Below the pieces are notes generated by a model. It was not told the origin of the DNA and ran no database searches. It was given only the letters and a program-made list of their open reading frames with translations. Below, one piece after another: positions 50,301 to 62,529 of a stretch of DNA of 64,000 nucleotides. Both the position numbers and the translations under genes were made by a program. The stretch covers positions 13,851,001 through 13,915,000 of the forward strand of contig CM056552.1 of the NCBI GenBank assembly GCA_029721515.1, given 5' to 3'. This DNA is from Synanceia verrucosa. Its lineage: Eukaryota > Chordata > Actinopteri > Perciformes > Synanceiidae. Numbering within the stretch: the stretch's first letter is position 1; every line of letters begins with the position of its first letter.

Positions 50301-50800
50301 AAACTAATTAACAGCTGTAACTGCCCTTGAATTAGATGGCGTAATCTAACTTGTGCAGTGATTGCAGGGTTCTTCTTTAACTCACAGTCTTCATCACTGC
50401 AAACCCAGGCATAGCACAGCTGCTGTGTCACTCATACAAGCATTAATCAGTATGCTTCATCTGATATTCACTGGAACATAATGTACGTTCCAGCACACTG
50501 GATATGAATCTGATCTGAATGTGGAGTCAAGACGTATTTCAATCCATACACAATGGTGTACTAACAATAAGAAATGAATTGTTACAGGCAAAATCATATC
50601 ATCACACATCCTCTTCCACACATGAGTCTTAAAAAGCTGTCTTTCTTCTGAGACTTTTCAATTTTTAACATTTTCCTAACCTGAAACTGTTTCCCTCCAG
50701 CCATGTGTGCGTCTGCATACCTATTTCCCACACTGTGAACATGCACATGCTTGCCTCAAGTGTTTGTTTGCAGGTGTGTTTGTATGTTTTTGTGTGTTTG
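44400..50800. other. Gene-free interval
   Basis: No recognisable coding exon, structured RNA or intact mobile element on either strand. A short G run occurs near 47824. The parts at 48880-49030 and 46990-47110 look unique and could be conserved non-coding DNA. Parts of 43550-43630 and 45755-45800 share the phrase AAGGTGACATCAT-GACTGAAT, so both are probably pieces of one repeat family. Confidence 0.4.
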
Positions 50801-50806
50801 CATTAC

Positions 50807-50808
<2 letters not shown>

Positions 50809-50853
<45 letters not shown>
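50809..50853. repeat. TG microsatellite
   Basis: About 22 uninterrupted TG units. Confidence 0.95.
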
Positions 50854-50855
<2 letters not shown>

Positions 50856-51911
50856 CATGGTCTCCTGAACCCCAGTACCTGACATGGGGCCAACGAGGAG
50901 TGTAGCTGCCATCTGGTCAGCCCTGAGGGAGTCCATGGGCCACCCAGAGCTGCTCGCCTCTAACAGGTAGCCCGTCTGACATCTCCAACTCATCTCCAAC
51001 CCACCAAACGACAGATAATGAGGGGCAGACAGCTGGTCCCCCCCAACCACCCAGGAAAAGAGCCGACTGAGCATTTCAGCAATGTTAGCACTTCTCTAAT
51101 AGTTTCATCTTGCTGCCTGGCTGAGTTTATGAACAGTTTTACTTCAAAGTCAAGGATATCTGTGCATCATACAATACACCTCTGACTCCACAGCCACATG
51201 TGTTTTTGATGTTGTACCTGAGGCAGAAACCAAACACACTACATAATGAGCAAAAACAAAGGCTCTGTATCACAGATTTGTGGTGTGTGGTTACACCATT
51301 GAGGCTACAGATGGCAGTATTTCAAAGGAAACTTGGAGTGCATGCTGCCATGTATATTGTCTGGAATTCTGGATGAAATGGATGAAACGCATTCAATGTG
51401 AGGGGATTTATTATTTGCTCTATAAAACTGTGCCTGTCTCAGTGACTGGGTGAGAGGGACCAGATGTGTGGGCATCAAAATATACAACAACACACCAAAA
51501 ATACAAGCCATTTGTACATATAAAAGGCAGTCATTTTATAAAAAAAACATGTAGATAGTAATCATTTGACAAATAGGCTTATTTTAGACCCAGGCATTAT
51601 CTTCATCCTGTGTGCTGCTGATAACATAGGCAGGTTAGATCCAGCGTTTAAACACATATATTTGATTTTTTTCTGTTGAATCTTCATTACATGTATTAAA
51701 TTTACTGACGCACATTAATAAAAAAAAAATAACGTGCCTTGATGCATAAATCTACAAACACTTTGAGAAAGAGTCCACTTAATACCTCAAAAGACAAAAT
51801 GTATTGCAGTGCGCTCAAGTTGTGCCAAAGGATGACGCGACGGAGGTTGGGTCTAAAAGCGCACACTGTACGTGAGGTGCAAGTGAACTGATGGGTGACT
51901 TCATGTAGCAA

Positions 51912-51940
51912 CGAGAAAGAGAAAGAGAAAGAGAGAGGGG

Positions 51941-51972
<32 letters not shown>
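51912..51972. repeat. GA-rich microsatellite upstream of a probable first exon
   Basis: GAAA and GA units, followed at once by CpG-richer sequence (51975-52160). Such purine tracts are frequent near fish promoters. Confidence 0.85.
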
Positions 51973-51979
51973 CGATCAA

Positions 51980-52242
51980 TCCCTGGACGAGGCAGGAGGG
52001 TCACTTGATATCTTCTCCTTCTCAGCGGCTGACGGGGAGGATGCTCTCTGCGTGTCCAGATGACTTTACAGTGCGTTGCGTCCAGCGCGTAAAGTAAATT
52101 AAGCGGTAGTTTGGTCTCGCTGTATTTTTGGCTTCCACGCACACATTCACTGGCTGAGACTCTCATCTGTCCAGCTAAAAAAAAATCCCAGCGAAATAAC
52201 CGGATGAGCTCTATTCATGAATGAGTCTCCTCTTATTTCAAG
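51980..52242 (+). other. Probable 5' UTR exon of a plus-strand gene that continues to the right
   Basis: The stretch has many more CpGs than its surroundings (for example GTGCGTTGCGTCCAGCGCG near 52070-52088) and ends in a strong donor, TTTCAAG|gtgagtag, at 52242/52243. The left boundary is approximate. Short ATG frames near the end (52217 and 52221) run into the donor; that at 52217 reads MNESPLIS. I infer a first exon, probably non-coding, with a long intron. No partner exon is certain. In view of mir-205 and pfkfb2 nearby, plxna2 or camk1g-type genes of the human 1q32 region are possible owners, but nothing here proves it. Confidence 0.4.
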
Positions 52243-52719
52243 GTGAGTAGCCTCTCCTTCCTGTCAGTATAGTGCAGACCAGCAGCGTGCAGGAGGGGAA
52301 AGTTGGGTAGACTTCACGCGCTTATAGGACGCAGTTAAATCGCTACAATACTGATGTTTTATCAAATGTTGCATGAGCTAATTTATTTCTCTGCTGGCGA
52401 CATTGGAACAAGCAACACATGTGGACTAATGCTCTGGAGACAGGGCGACTGTAAATGCCTCAGCTTCAGCACCAGACAGGAGGCAGAGCGGCACTGTGTC
52501 GGTTTGAGGATAAATCATTATATTATCACAGGAATACATTTCACTCTACTTTAGACAAAGCCTTCTAGCCTGCTTGTCCAGAACTCTTTGCACTTGTGGA
52601 TTATTCTGGACAGTGCATCAGATTAGTAGCCATCAAGGGGGAAAACCAGAGTGAAGTATTTAGCCTGGAGATAGCCAGTCCTCCAATCCTCCACTGCTGC
52701 CCTGCCTCCTGCCTCCTGC

Positions 52720-52902
52720 AGCCGGAGCTCGTGCAGCCTTGGCAGCTTGGACAGAGCAGAAGCCACTGGGGCTGCGATAAGGCTGGGCAGGAGTCTAAGC
52801 CTGAAAGAACTAAAGCACATGCTGCTGTAGCGGTGCCAACCTCAACAATGCTGTTGACCAAGTGCATCTTTGTTCTGTCTATGTGTTTGGGTGCAAGTAG
52901 AG
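52720..52902 (+). CDS. Weak candidate signal-peptide exon
   Basis: A pyrimidine-rich acceptor (ctgcctcctgcag, ending at 52719-52720) precedes a segment with an ATG at 52849 that codes MLLTKCIFVLSMCLGA, a good signal-peptide shape (basic residue, hydrophobic core, small residues at the end). A possible donor follows (GGTGCAA|gtagag), which would leave phase 1, typical for secreted-protein signal exons. The donor is poor, and the frame otherwise stops 31 codons after the ATG. It could be exon 2 of the gene starting near 52.0 kb. Confidence 0.2.
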
Positions 52903-52949
52903 GAGGTGGTGGAGGGCTGGTTGTTGGATTCACAGCTTTTTGACTCTCG

Positions 52950-55900
52950 CCCCTCATGAAAACCAGATGAACCCCTCTTCCCTCTTGTGTGCGCTTTCTG
53001 GCCCGGCTTATCTGGCCGGCCAGTTGGACTAGCTCTTTATTCTCCTGGCCCCTCCAGAGTGGGAAAAGCCTCTCATGGAGAGTGAGAGAGATTGGCTTCT
53101 CCCTCGGCATGTTCATACCAGTCATGCACTCTGCTACTTTATTAGTTGCTTGCTAATTTCAGAATTTAAATGAATCTCCACATTAGTTCTGTCTCTCAGT
53201 CTCACAGAAATAAAGGGAAATTGAGGTTTTGGTTGTGGAGATTGCTGTTCATCTTAAAGGAGTTGTATTGATGTGGTTGAGAGTCTGCCAATCTAAACTC
53301 CTAGCAGTCCCATTTCAACGGTCAAAAATACTTGTTCTTACTCTTTGTGGTTTCCATCCATGCAGATGCATTTGGTCTTGCATACTGAGCTTTTAAGATA
53401 TCTACCTCTGATACCAGTGCTGCTCAGAACGGTCATATGAAAAGGCATATGAACGTCACAATAATGTGCATTTGGCATTCAATAACAACACCATTCTTGC
53501 TTTTGCCCTGTTGTTTTTACGGCATGTAGTCTGTTTTGACTGTAATATAAATGTAATCTATGTAGATCTGCATACCAAAAGGCAAGCAGTCAGGTGAATA
53601 GGTCAAACAATCACAAGACTTTCAACCAGGAGACTTGTGTTTTGTTTTGTAAATTACATTAGTGTTGCGTTTCCGTATGTATTTCACTGACTTACTGAGT
53701 GGTTTTCTTGTCTAAAGCTGTGGACATTACTAACGTTTTGTTGTGTGGCAAACAAATGATGAGTCCTTGTGACACAAGGAATGTCCTTGTATTTCGTATT
53801 CACATGAGACTGGACTGTGCTGCCACACCAATGCAATGGAATATATTAAAACTGAACAATTCTAAATCAACTAAAATCTAGTCTATGTAGGGTAATAACT
53901 CCACAGACGTACCCTGACCAGTGTTCTTGGCAATATTAATGTGGATTTTTGTCTGTGGATCATCCAGTGTGACCTGGACAAGTTGCTGTGGAAGATTTGG
54001 AAATAGACTGAAGGGCATTAACAAATTCCCACTAGTTGTTTTTGGACACTGGGTGACAGAGGCAGGTTAAGTCCCCCTTTAACATCCTATATTCATACCA
54101 TTTTCCACCACGCAGTGCCAGACTGATCCAAGATTAAAAACATGTCCTACAAAATGAAGCATGGATTGGTCATTGATTTCCATTTTCCCAGTGTTTTTTA
54201 TATAATGGTAGTTTTGAGCATAGAGAGATTGCGGCTGAAAAACTACATTATTTCAGACTCTTTTGAATCTGAAGACAATGCCAGACCGGTGTAGGTGAAG
54301 TAATTTAGAACATCTGTCTCTGTCAAATTCACCCACTCAAGCCAGCAGGAGTTAAGTGTTATCTCAGGCTTCTACAGAGATTAATGAGCATTTGAGAAGA
54401 TAGAAAAAAAGGAAAAAATCAGCAACACAGCTCTACTATGGCTGTGGAAAAAAACATCTTTTGATTTAAATATCCTGCAGTGTAAATTGTGACATTGATT
54501 TTCGAGCCATCTGAACATCAGGGAGTGTGATGTGGGTCAGAGGCAAAGGCAAAGTGCAGTCACTGCAATAGTACAGGAGAATTAGTGTATGTAACACAAT
54601 TACACGGTGTGTGAGTGCACAGCAGCTCATAACTACGACCTATAACTGGAGACCCCCCACTTCCAACCCTCACCCCCACCGCTCCCCCAACAGAGACGCT
54701 GATTAAACACGACTGTTCAGATGCTACAGCCCGAGGAACAAGAAGAGCCCTTAGTGTGTGTATATTTTGTGTGTGTGCATGTGCATGTACTGTATGTGTG
54801 TGGGTTCATACAAATGTGGATTTACGAGTGTGACTCTGCATAGGAGGGTGCACGTTACAGAGCAGAGGAGAGAAAGCAACTCTGTGAAACCGACTCAAGA
54901 AACGGGGAGAGAACACAATACTGCAGATCATGAAGCACAACGATACATGCCGGTGTCCTTACTCTTTTTCCTCTCCTTCATCCCCCTTTCAATCTTCACA
55001 CTTCCTCTTGTTGCAGTGTATGATCCAGGCCTGGAGGGAGGAGGATATGCAGGTAGATAAAGGTGGAGAAAAGAGATGAGGCAGGGGTGGAGAGGAGATG
55101 AAGGGGAGGAAAAAGATAGGGAGCAGGAGTGATAAAGAGTAATAAAGACAGAGGTAGAGGTAGAGAGAGAGAGAGAGAGATGGTACCATACAGTGTAGGA
55201 GAGAAGTACAAGTGGGAAGAGTGCAGCTCACCTGCCAGATGGCAGCTTTGGCAGCGCTCAGCATGCAGTGATGGTAGTCTTGCAATATGGCGCACCGCCT
55301 CCAGATTGTCACACCGTTGTTAATACAAACAGTGCAATAACTTTGCTGATGTGTGTGTTTTGCATTATTTTCCCTGGCACATGGTGGCAAGAAGACAGCA
55401 TATGGTTCTGAAAAAAACTTGAGGGGAGTCAAGAGTCATCATTTTTTTTTCCCTTGGGAGAGAATTGACGAGTTCGCAGAGTTTGAAGACTCCAGTGACT
55501 TTACACAGGAAGATCGGTTTACTCATCATGAGCAGTGCTGCTCAGCTTATTTAAACAGGTGTATAATGTTTTCTGTGGGAAGCTTTTAAAAGTCTGAGAC
55601 AATATGCAATATCATCAACGTTATTTCAGGTTGGCCTTGGAGATTTTTTTACAGGATGTCCATGTTGCAAACTCAGGTTGTGGAGTGTGAAAGAAAGCAA
55701 ATTTTCTCGCAGGGAAGCGCTCACAAAAGATTCTATCAATTTGCATTATAAAAAATGTGGCACCCATTGTTGACTATTAGAGACAAAAAGTCAGAACATT
55801 TCTTCTGCGCAAGTCCTTCAAATCAGGCTGAGGTGGTGTCAACCTTTAAAAAACAATTTGATACATATTGTGATTCACAAGCATATCAGTACAAAATGTG

Positions 55901-58900
55901 ACGACTAATCACTAATATAATTTAGAAGGGAAAACAATGGTCTGCTGGTTGAAAATCCTGTTTGTTGGAGCCATCCATGTCCCTGCCAGCATATTCACGC
56001 AGATGCATTTACATTGCAGTCAGTACAGACATACATGGCATAAAATCGGCACGCCTAAAGCAAGAAGGGTGTTCATTCATGCACCGTTTTTCCTGCAAGC
56101 AGGCTGTATGATGAGCTAACTGAGAAACACTGTTGGAAAATTCAAATTATTTATCAATTAAAATGTGGGAATTTAATATAGAAATGCAAATCACGGAAAA
56201 TGTGTTACATGACTTGGAAAATGTATGGAAATTGGTCTTAATGTGGTAGAGCCATGGCAAATCTGTGTCACTTCACTTAGAACGCTCTACTTCCCTTCAT
56301 TTCAGCAAACGCCTCCAAATCAAATCACTTTCCACTTCTAAGAAAATTAAATCTTTGTAGTACTTTCGTCATGGCGTGTTAGCAGAAGCAGGTGAAATTC
56401 ACTATAAATAACAACATCAGTTTTGAAGAATCTCCACATTGGCTAGTCCCTTCACAAGAAAAACTACTCACAAAAGTTTTTAAGAACATGACGTGCAGCT
56501 TGAGGTGTTCACCCATCAAAACATTTACATTTCCTAAAACACAACATATTTGCAGTTGCTGGAATTTAATGATTTGAAGGATATAGTATTTATGAAAGTT
56601 CAAGGTACATAAACTAAAAGGCTTTTTTTTCAAACTAACTGAATTGAATTACAGAAAGAGGCCACTGCTGATTTGCATCTCCCTTGTGACTTATGCTTTT
56701 CTTCTTTTTTTCTGGGGGAATATTAAAGTCACACTACAACAGAGAACAAGCTGGGCTGATCTTAGAAAGAAAGTCAGTAATCAGCTATAACATGTCCCAG
56801 ATGCCCAGAGCACCTGGACTACATCTAAGATGAGCAACGTTCAGCCCTTGGCAGCAACAAACCAGGTGGGACTGGACTTCCTTAATAGACTTGGAGACTT
56901 CAGTATTAATTTGAGGATCAAGTCCTATCAAGAAGTCATAGCAGTGGGAGATGTGTAAATTCATACTGTTTCTTTCAGTATGTGAGATCCCTTAAGGAGA
57001 TTTTGTCGGTTAAAGAACCTGCATCCCATTTGCCTTCCAGTGAATTACTATTTGAGTGAAATTCACCTGTTTGAAGTCCTGGTAGACGTCTGTACTTTAA
57101 ACCAGGCTATATCTATTTCTGAATACTGGGGACATTTGCCCAAAATCACAGAGACTTTGGAGACTGGATAGAGTTTCAGAGTAGGTTAGAATTAGGAAGA
57201 AGCTGGGCCGAGCAGACCATGGAGATAGAGATAATCTGGGCAGATGCTTGTATTTGTACAGCTTTTGGGTGAATGGCCACCAAAGGCCTTATTTGCACAG
57301 TGGATTAAATGTTAAATGGATTTTGGAGCAGTGGATACTTAGAGGGAAAGTTGTGGCAGAACATGCAGCATCTCTCTTCCTCTTTGCCGTTTCTCCCTCG
57401 CTCGCTCGCCGTCTCACTTGCTCACAGTGATTTGTCAGCAGTGGAGGTAGCAGCTGTTCCTTTTGCATTGTAATTTCTTTGATCGTAATTATTCATGCCA
57501 GCTACCTCCAACCTTGGCATCCTCCGTCCCATGAAGCCATATGGGCAGTGAGGGAGGAAGCTGAAGAAACACAGAAGCTTCTTCGGAATAAGTTCTTTGA
57601 TTTCTGTGTGCAGTGGTGTGGGAATTATGGACATATGTGCTTCACAGCTTCACATGGTTGCCCTGCATCACTGTGTTTGATTATTTTTCTCATCCATACA
57701 CTCACTGGGGTCTATTCTCTGCCAAATGCAATGCATGTTCCCTGTCAGGTCTTCATGATTTATACATGCAGAAGCAATATACTGTAGCACTGCACATCTG
57801 TAACTGAATCAGCCGGATCAGAAATATAGCGTCTAGAGAAAGAGAGCAATGTCAACTCAAACAAAAAAAGACAGAAGCTCATGCCAGTTCATCATCATGC
57901 CAGTTATTGAGCCACATACAAATGGCTGACAGCTCTCACAGCACAAAAAACCCTATTGGAGAGCTGTTCTGTACTTTTCTCTGGGCTAGAGAGAGTAGAG
58001 CTCACATTTCACACTCATTTCCCTCAGCTGCTCTGTCCACAGATCACTCAGGACCTGTCGGACTCATCTGTTTACCCCTTGTTCTTCATCTTCTTTCACT
58101 TAAGTGACGTTAAGGATGAGGGTTGCTGAGCAGTCGCTGCAGTGTGGCTCATGCTGCGCGGCTCGAAAGAAAGCGCTGCTCGCTCTAGCTTCTGCACTCG
58201 CTGAATTATAGAAGACTGTCTATTGCACTCGAGCTGCATGGGTTTTCATCACAGTGCTGGAGGTCACTTTGACTTCCCCCCCATGCTCATCATATATGCA
58301 ACACGAGGGCTTCAGCAGTTGAAAGCCTGCTTGAGGTCACCATTAACCAGGGAAGACCGACAATGAGATTTATGGAAGAGCAGACAGAGCTGAGAAGAGG
58401 GAAGGGAGGAGAGAAAAGGCATGCATGGTTAAATCCTACGGTGGCAGCAGCGCCCTTCATCTGGTCCCTGCTCTTAACAGCAATTTCAGATATACTACAG
58501 TATCTGCATGTATAATGCATGCACCCTAAGATAATGGCATGCATTGCAGAGGAGGCTGCTGACTGTGTTGTGGTGGGTGATGTGTTGGAATTGGTCCCCT
58601 ATGTCACATTTAGCCTCTGCCTGGGTCCGTCGCAGCATCCTGCAGTTATTAGGAGCACAGCGTGTTGCGATGACATCGTGCTGCTTTACTGTTCCCAGCA
58701 GACGTCCTCCGCCACACTAGCATCAAGATTAGTGGCTGGCTGGAGAGTCCTAAAGCGTGCAATATCTGGGCAGACCAATAAACTAAACAACAAGTATGGA
58801 AAAAAGGCAATTATGGTTTGTTTTTATGATATGAAATCACGCCGCGGCACACAGGCATGCCAGGAGTGCTGTCAGCAAAACTAAAAGAATTTACAGCACT

Positions 58901-61250
58901 TGTTTTCAGAGAATACTAGCATTGCTAATTGTTATTATCATTAATCTGAATACAAGTGAGATATTTTTTTTTTACCTGACTGGGAGAAATGTCAGGTGGA
59001 AGCGTTGCTATTTGATTGTACATTGCAGAACATGATAAAAATTAACCACAGGCCAACTGTCACAAAATTTCACTGTGTGGCATCAAAGTATAGATATCCT
59101 GTGGGTATCCACAGCGGGAACATCCACCCTACACATTACACCCTCTGAGGCCTGAGTGTCTGTGAAGGAAGTCGCCCTGGGCTGTCCCTCCACAACGCAG
59201 CCGCAGATAAAACACGGTGGACTGATCAGAAAACATTGCTTTTTCTAATAAACCCCACCGGTCCCTTGTGACTTAATATGACATTCATTTATAAGTCATC
59301 CCTAATAAAGACGACATTTTCATGTCCTAATTCCCCGACTCATCACTGTAGGTACGAGCGACAGCCTCTGGCTTTGGCTTGGCGTCTCCCTCCTCCCTCC
59401 TGTCTCCGTCACGTTTGACCTACTTCTGTCTCCACAACATTGTAAACAGATCTACTAATTGCCTTCATTTATTCATTTGGAAGTCAAGTTCTGTTGCGGC
59501 TGGCGCCCTCCCAGCTCATTCATGTGTAATGTGTACAATGCTGCTACCCCACCCCCCCCTCGTGTGTATTTGCAGGAAACACCAGACAAGAGTATCCCAT
59601 CATGCCATGTGAGCTTACATACTATAAGCAAATATTCTACAGTCATTACCAAGAAGAGTTGCAGCCACAATCCCCAAATCTGATGTTATCTCCAGATGAA
59701 CTGACATTCAGCTGCCCCATCCTGGAAAACCTACTAACACAAAAAACTCTGCATGTTTCTGCAGCCGGCTTGAAATCATGAGGACAGAAGCCGTTATGAC
59801 TATTGTAGTTCAGACACTTTTCCGCCCCCATGGTCTTATACTGTTATTGCTTTTGTGCAGCCTTATAAATCTAGTCCACAAAAAACCACAGCAACATAAA
59901 AAAATATATTTTTTTATCACCACTGATGCTAGCGACAATGACTCCCATTGTTGACTAAGTGTGAGAACAGAGATGTTTCTCCTGACCTTTAGAAAGATTG
60001 TGGCACGGTCTGTCCACAACGTTCCTGATCTCACACAGATCTGTAATCCAAAATGTAAACAACATGAACAACTTGAACAGCGTGCTGTTCGTGCTAAATC
60101 TGCCTTTCTTTTAAGAGAAAAGATCATGTTGTGCCATCTTATTGCTGGTGTTATGAAATGTGAATTATTCAAGAACACAGATGGTTGTGCTTTTTGTGAT
60201 GGTTACATCATCTGCTGGATTTGAACAGGGTATCTCAACCCATTGTCTCACTAAGGTGCAACCTTCACAGAAAAAAACATCAGTGATATTATTTGCAACA
60301 ACTCAGAATTTGTGAATTTAAAACAAGAAAGATGTTTGCAGACCTGTTTGAAGCCCAGCTTCATGTTACTGTGAGCAGTAGAACGATGTACATGGGCAGT
60401 CTAACAAAGAAGTATCCTCTGTGAATGTTAGTTCATCTTTGATAGCAGGGGATACAAAAAAGCTAACCATCTCTTCTGTGGCATGAATCATTCCTAACAG
60501 GCTGCTACACAAGCTATGACAGTGGTTCACCCTAATAAAGGCTGAACCCAAAGGACAGATTTGGTTGCACTGATCTCAATCCAGGTCAAAGGGTCGTGTT
60601 TGTGAAGCACAAGAGGCTGGCGTCTCCCTCATCTGCGTTGTGATTGGTGCCCGCTGAGAGCTTTGTGTCCCCAGAGGCCTCAGCAAAGCCATGTTCTTGT
60701 GTGCGAGTGTGAATGAGTCACGTCTGGGCTGGAGCGTGTCTGAGTGGCGAGGCGGAGAATTCAGCAGGGAGGACTGCGCAGGGCAAAGAGTTGTCTCTAT
60801 AATCCAGGGTAAACACTGAGCAGCATGACTGCACGCCTTAGACGTGACCAAAGCCGAGAGAACAGAAATGGATGAAGCGATGAGACTGCTGCTTGCCTCC
60901 TCGGCTTCCTTTGCTACCAGCACTTGCTTTTTTCTCTACTTGTTTTTTCTTTCCGTGTTGTAATTCCTTCAGGGGTTTGACTGGAGAGTCTCAACACTGA
61001 ATTAACCTCTGGGTGGCACTGCTGGCGTCTCTTGTTTAAGGTCATGCCAGACTCAAACCTGGCTTTACAAATATCATATGCTCTGCTATTTGCTGTTGGA
61101 CATCAATCTTAATTAATTATTTCTAGTAAAGAAAAGGACAGCGCTTGAGGTTCTGATGAGATTACAGTGCTGGTCACTCTAAAGGTCTTCGCCAGAAAGT
61201 TTGCAGGGTGATTTAAACAAGAATTTAAATAAGAGGGTGATTTAAACAAG
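52950..61250. other. Gene-free interval, possibly intronic
   Basis: No coding exon with family resemblance on either strand; open frames here are short and compositionally random. Small GA-rich and T-rich simple repeats occur (about 55160-55181, 58964-58974). If the exon near 52.2 kb is real this is its first intron. Confidence 0.4.
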
Positions 61251-61252
61251 AG

Positions 61253-61281
61253 TTGTGAATTTCTCTGTGAGATGAATAAAG

Positions 61282-61313
<32 letters not shown>

Positions 61314-61328
61314 AATCTATCTATCTAT
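61253..61328 (+). repeat. Second copy of the retroelement-like tail with CTAT microsatellite
   Basis: Thirty bases beginning TTGTGAATTTCTCTGTGAGA are identical to 13711-13740 and run into (CTAT)n. Just upstream, GGTGATTTAAACAAGA is tandemly repeated (about 61208-61251). Confidence 0.65.
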
Positions 61329-62070
61329 AAGAGTAATTCAAAGTAGTGAAAGTCTATTGTTGAGATGGTAAACACAAAATCACATTTCTGCTCCTTTTTT
61401 GTGGCAACTCAAGAACATGCACAAAGGATTGGGTCAGATTTCTGTGATATATCCACCCACTTTCAAACCACTCATTAAAGCATTTCATCCCATTCAAGCA
61501 TCCCCTTTCACATAAAACACTTACATCAAAAGGAGGAAATATTTCGGGAAAGGTTTGCACTCCAGGGAATAGGCCTAATGGTTCTTCTGGTAACCACTGG
61601 TTTAGACAATACCTAAAAATAAACACATGAATGTTTCTAAGAGTTTACGCTAGTTTTTTCAAGAGCCATCAAAATAAAGGACTGACACTACTTCCTCTGA
61701 AATGTGTCAGAATACTTGAATACTCTTTTTTTTACTGGGTTTTCATATACTACAAATGGCAGAAAATTGTGGTTACATCAACACTGAAACTGGTTCAGGG
61801 ATTCATCAGCTTGCAAAGCAGAGAGATTTCAGAAGGAATTAGCTGGACACACGTATGACCCAAAAGCTGTAAACATTAGAGCCAGCACGTCCTGCCAAGT
61901 CTCAGCTTTCTGAGAACTAATAACATCAAACAGTTTTTGTGTTCACCCTGGAAAAAGTGGAAAAAAGAAGTCACTTTAATCCTGTACAGATCGTAAAGCC
62001 ATCTGAGGCAAATTTGTAGTTTGTGATATTGGGGTATACAAATAAAATTGAAAAAATTGCAACATGTATA

Positions 62071-62526
62071 CAATGATCAAGCATAACATTATGACCACCT
62101 GCCCACTTTTGCTACACCTTTCTATAAGAACCAGCATTATCTCCTCTGGTCTGTTGGATCAGACCACCAGAACCAGCCTTCACTCCCCTCCTGCATCAAT
62201 GATCCCTCTCATGACCCTGTCTCTGGTTCACCACTGGCCCTTCCTTGGACCACTTTTGATAGATCATGACCACTGCAGACCAGGAACACTCCACCAGAGC
62301 TGCAGTCCTGGAGATGATCTGACCCAGTTCTCCAGACATCACTGTTTGCTTCTTGTTGTTAAACTCAGTCAAATACTTTAGCTTTCCTATTTTTCCTGCT
62401 TCTTCTAACATCAACTTTGAGGACAAAATGTTCATTTGATGCCTTACACATCCCAGGTGCCATGATGATGAGATAATCAGTGTTAATCACTTCACCTGTC
62501 AGTAGTCATAATGTTATGCCTGATTG
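62071..62526 (-). mobile_element. Internally deleted Tc1/mariner-like transposon
   Basis: Inverted ends: ATGATCAAGCATAACATTAT on the left and, read inward from the right, AATCAGGCATAACATTATGA. On the minus strand a 79-codon frame (62435-62196) contains RTAALVECSWSAVVMIYQKW followed by SKEGPVVNQRQGHE, the N-terminal helix-turn-helix of fish Tc1-like transposases. The catalytic DDE domain is missing: the frame stops soon after this and the other end follows within about 125 bases. It is therefore a dead, deletion-derived copy of about 455 bases. Confidence 0.85.
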
Positions 62527-62529
62527 TTG

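Noticed and set aside
51702..52166. 154-codon minus-strand frame
   Set aside because: Half of it is Ser-Leu repeats from the GA microsatellite, and the rest runs antisense to a probable first exon.
52601..53125. 174-codon minus-strand frame
   Set aside because: Low-complexity Pro run, no family resemblance, no splice context; it overlaps the plus-strand candidate exon.
54989..55432. 147-codon minus-strand frame
   Set aside because: Ser/Leu/Tyr/Pro-rich translation of purine-rich simple sequence.
60576..60923. 115-codon minus-strand frame
   Set aside because: Random-looking composition, no motif and no splice signals that link it to a gene.
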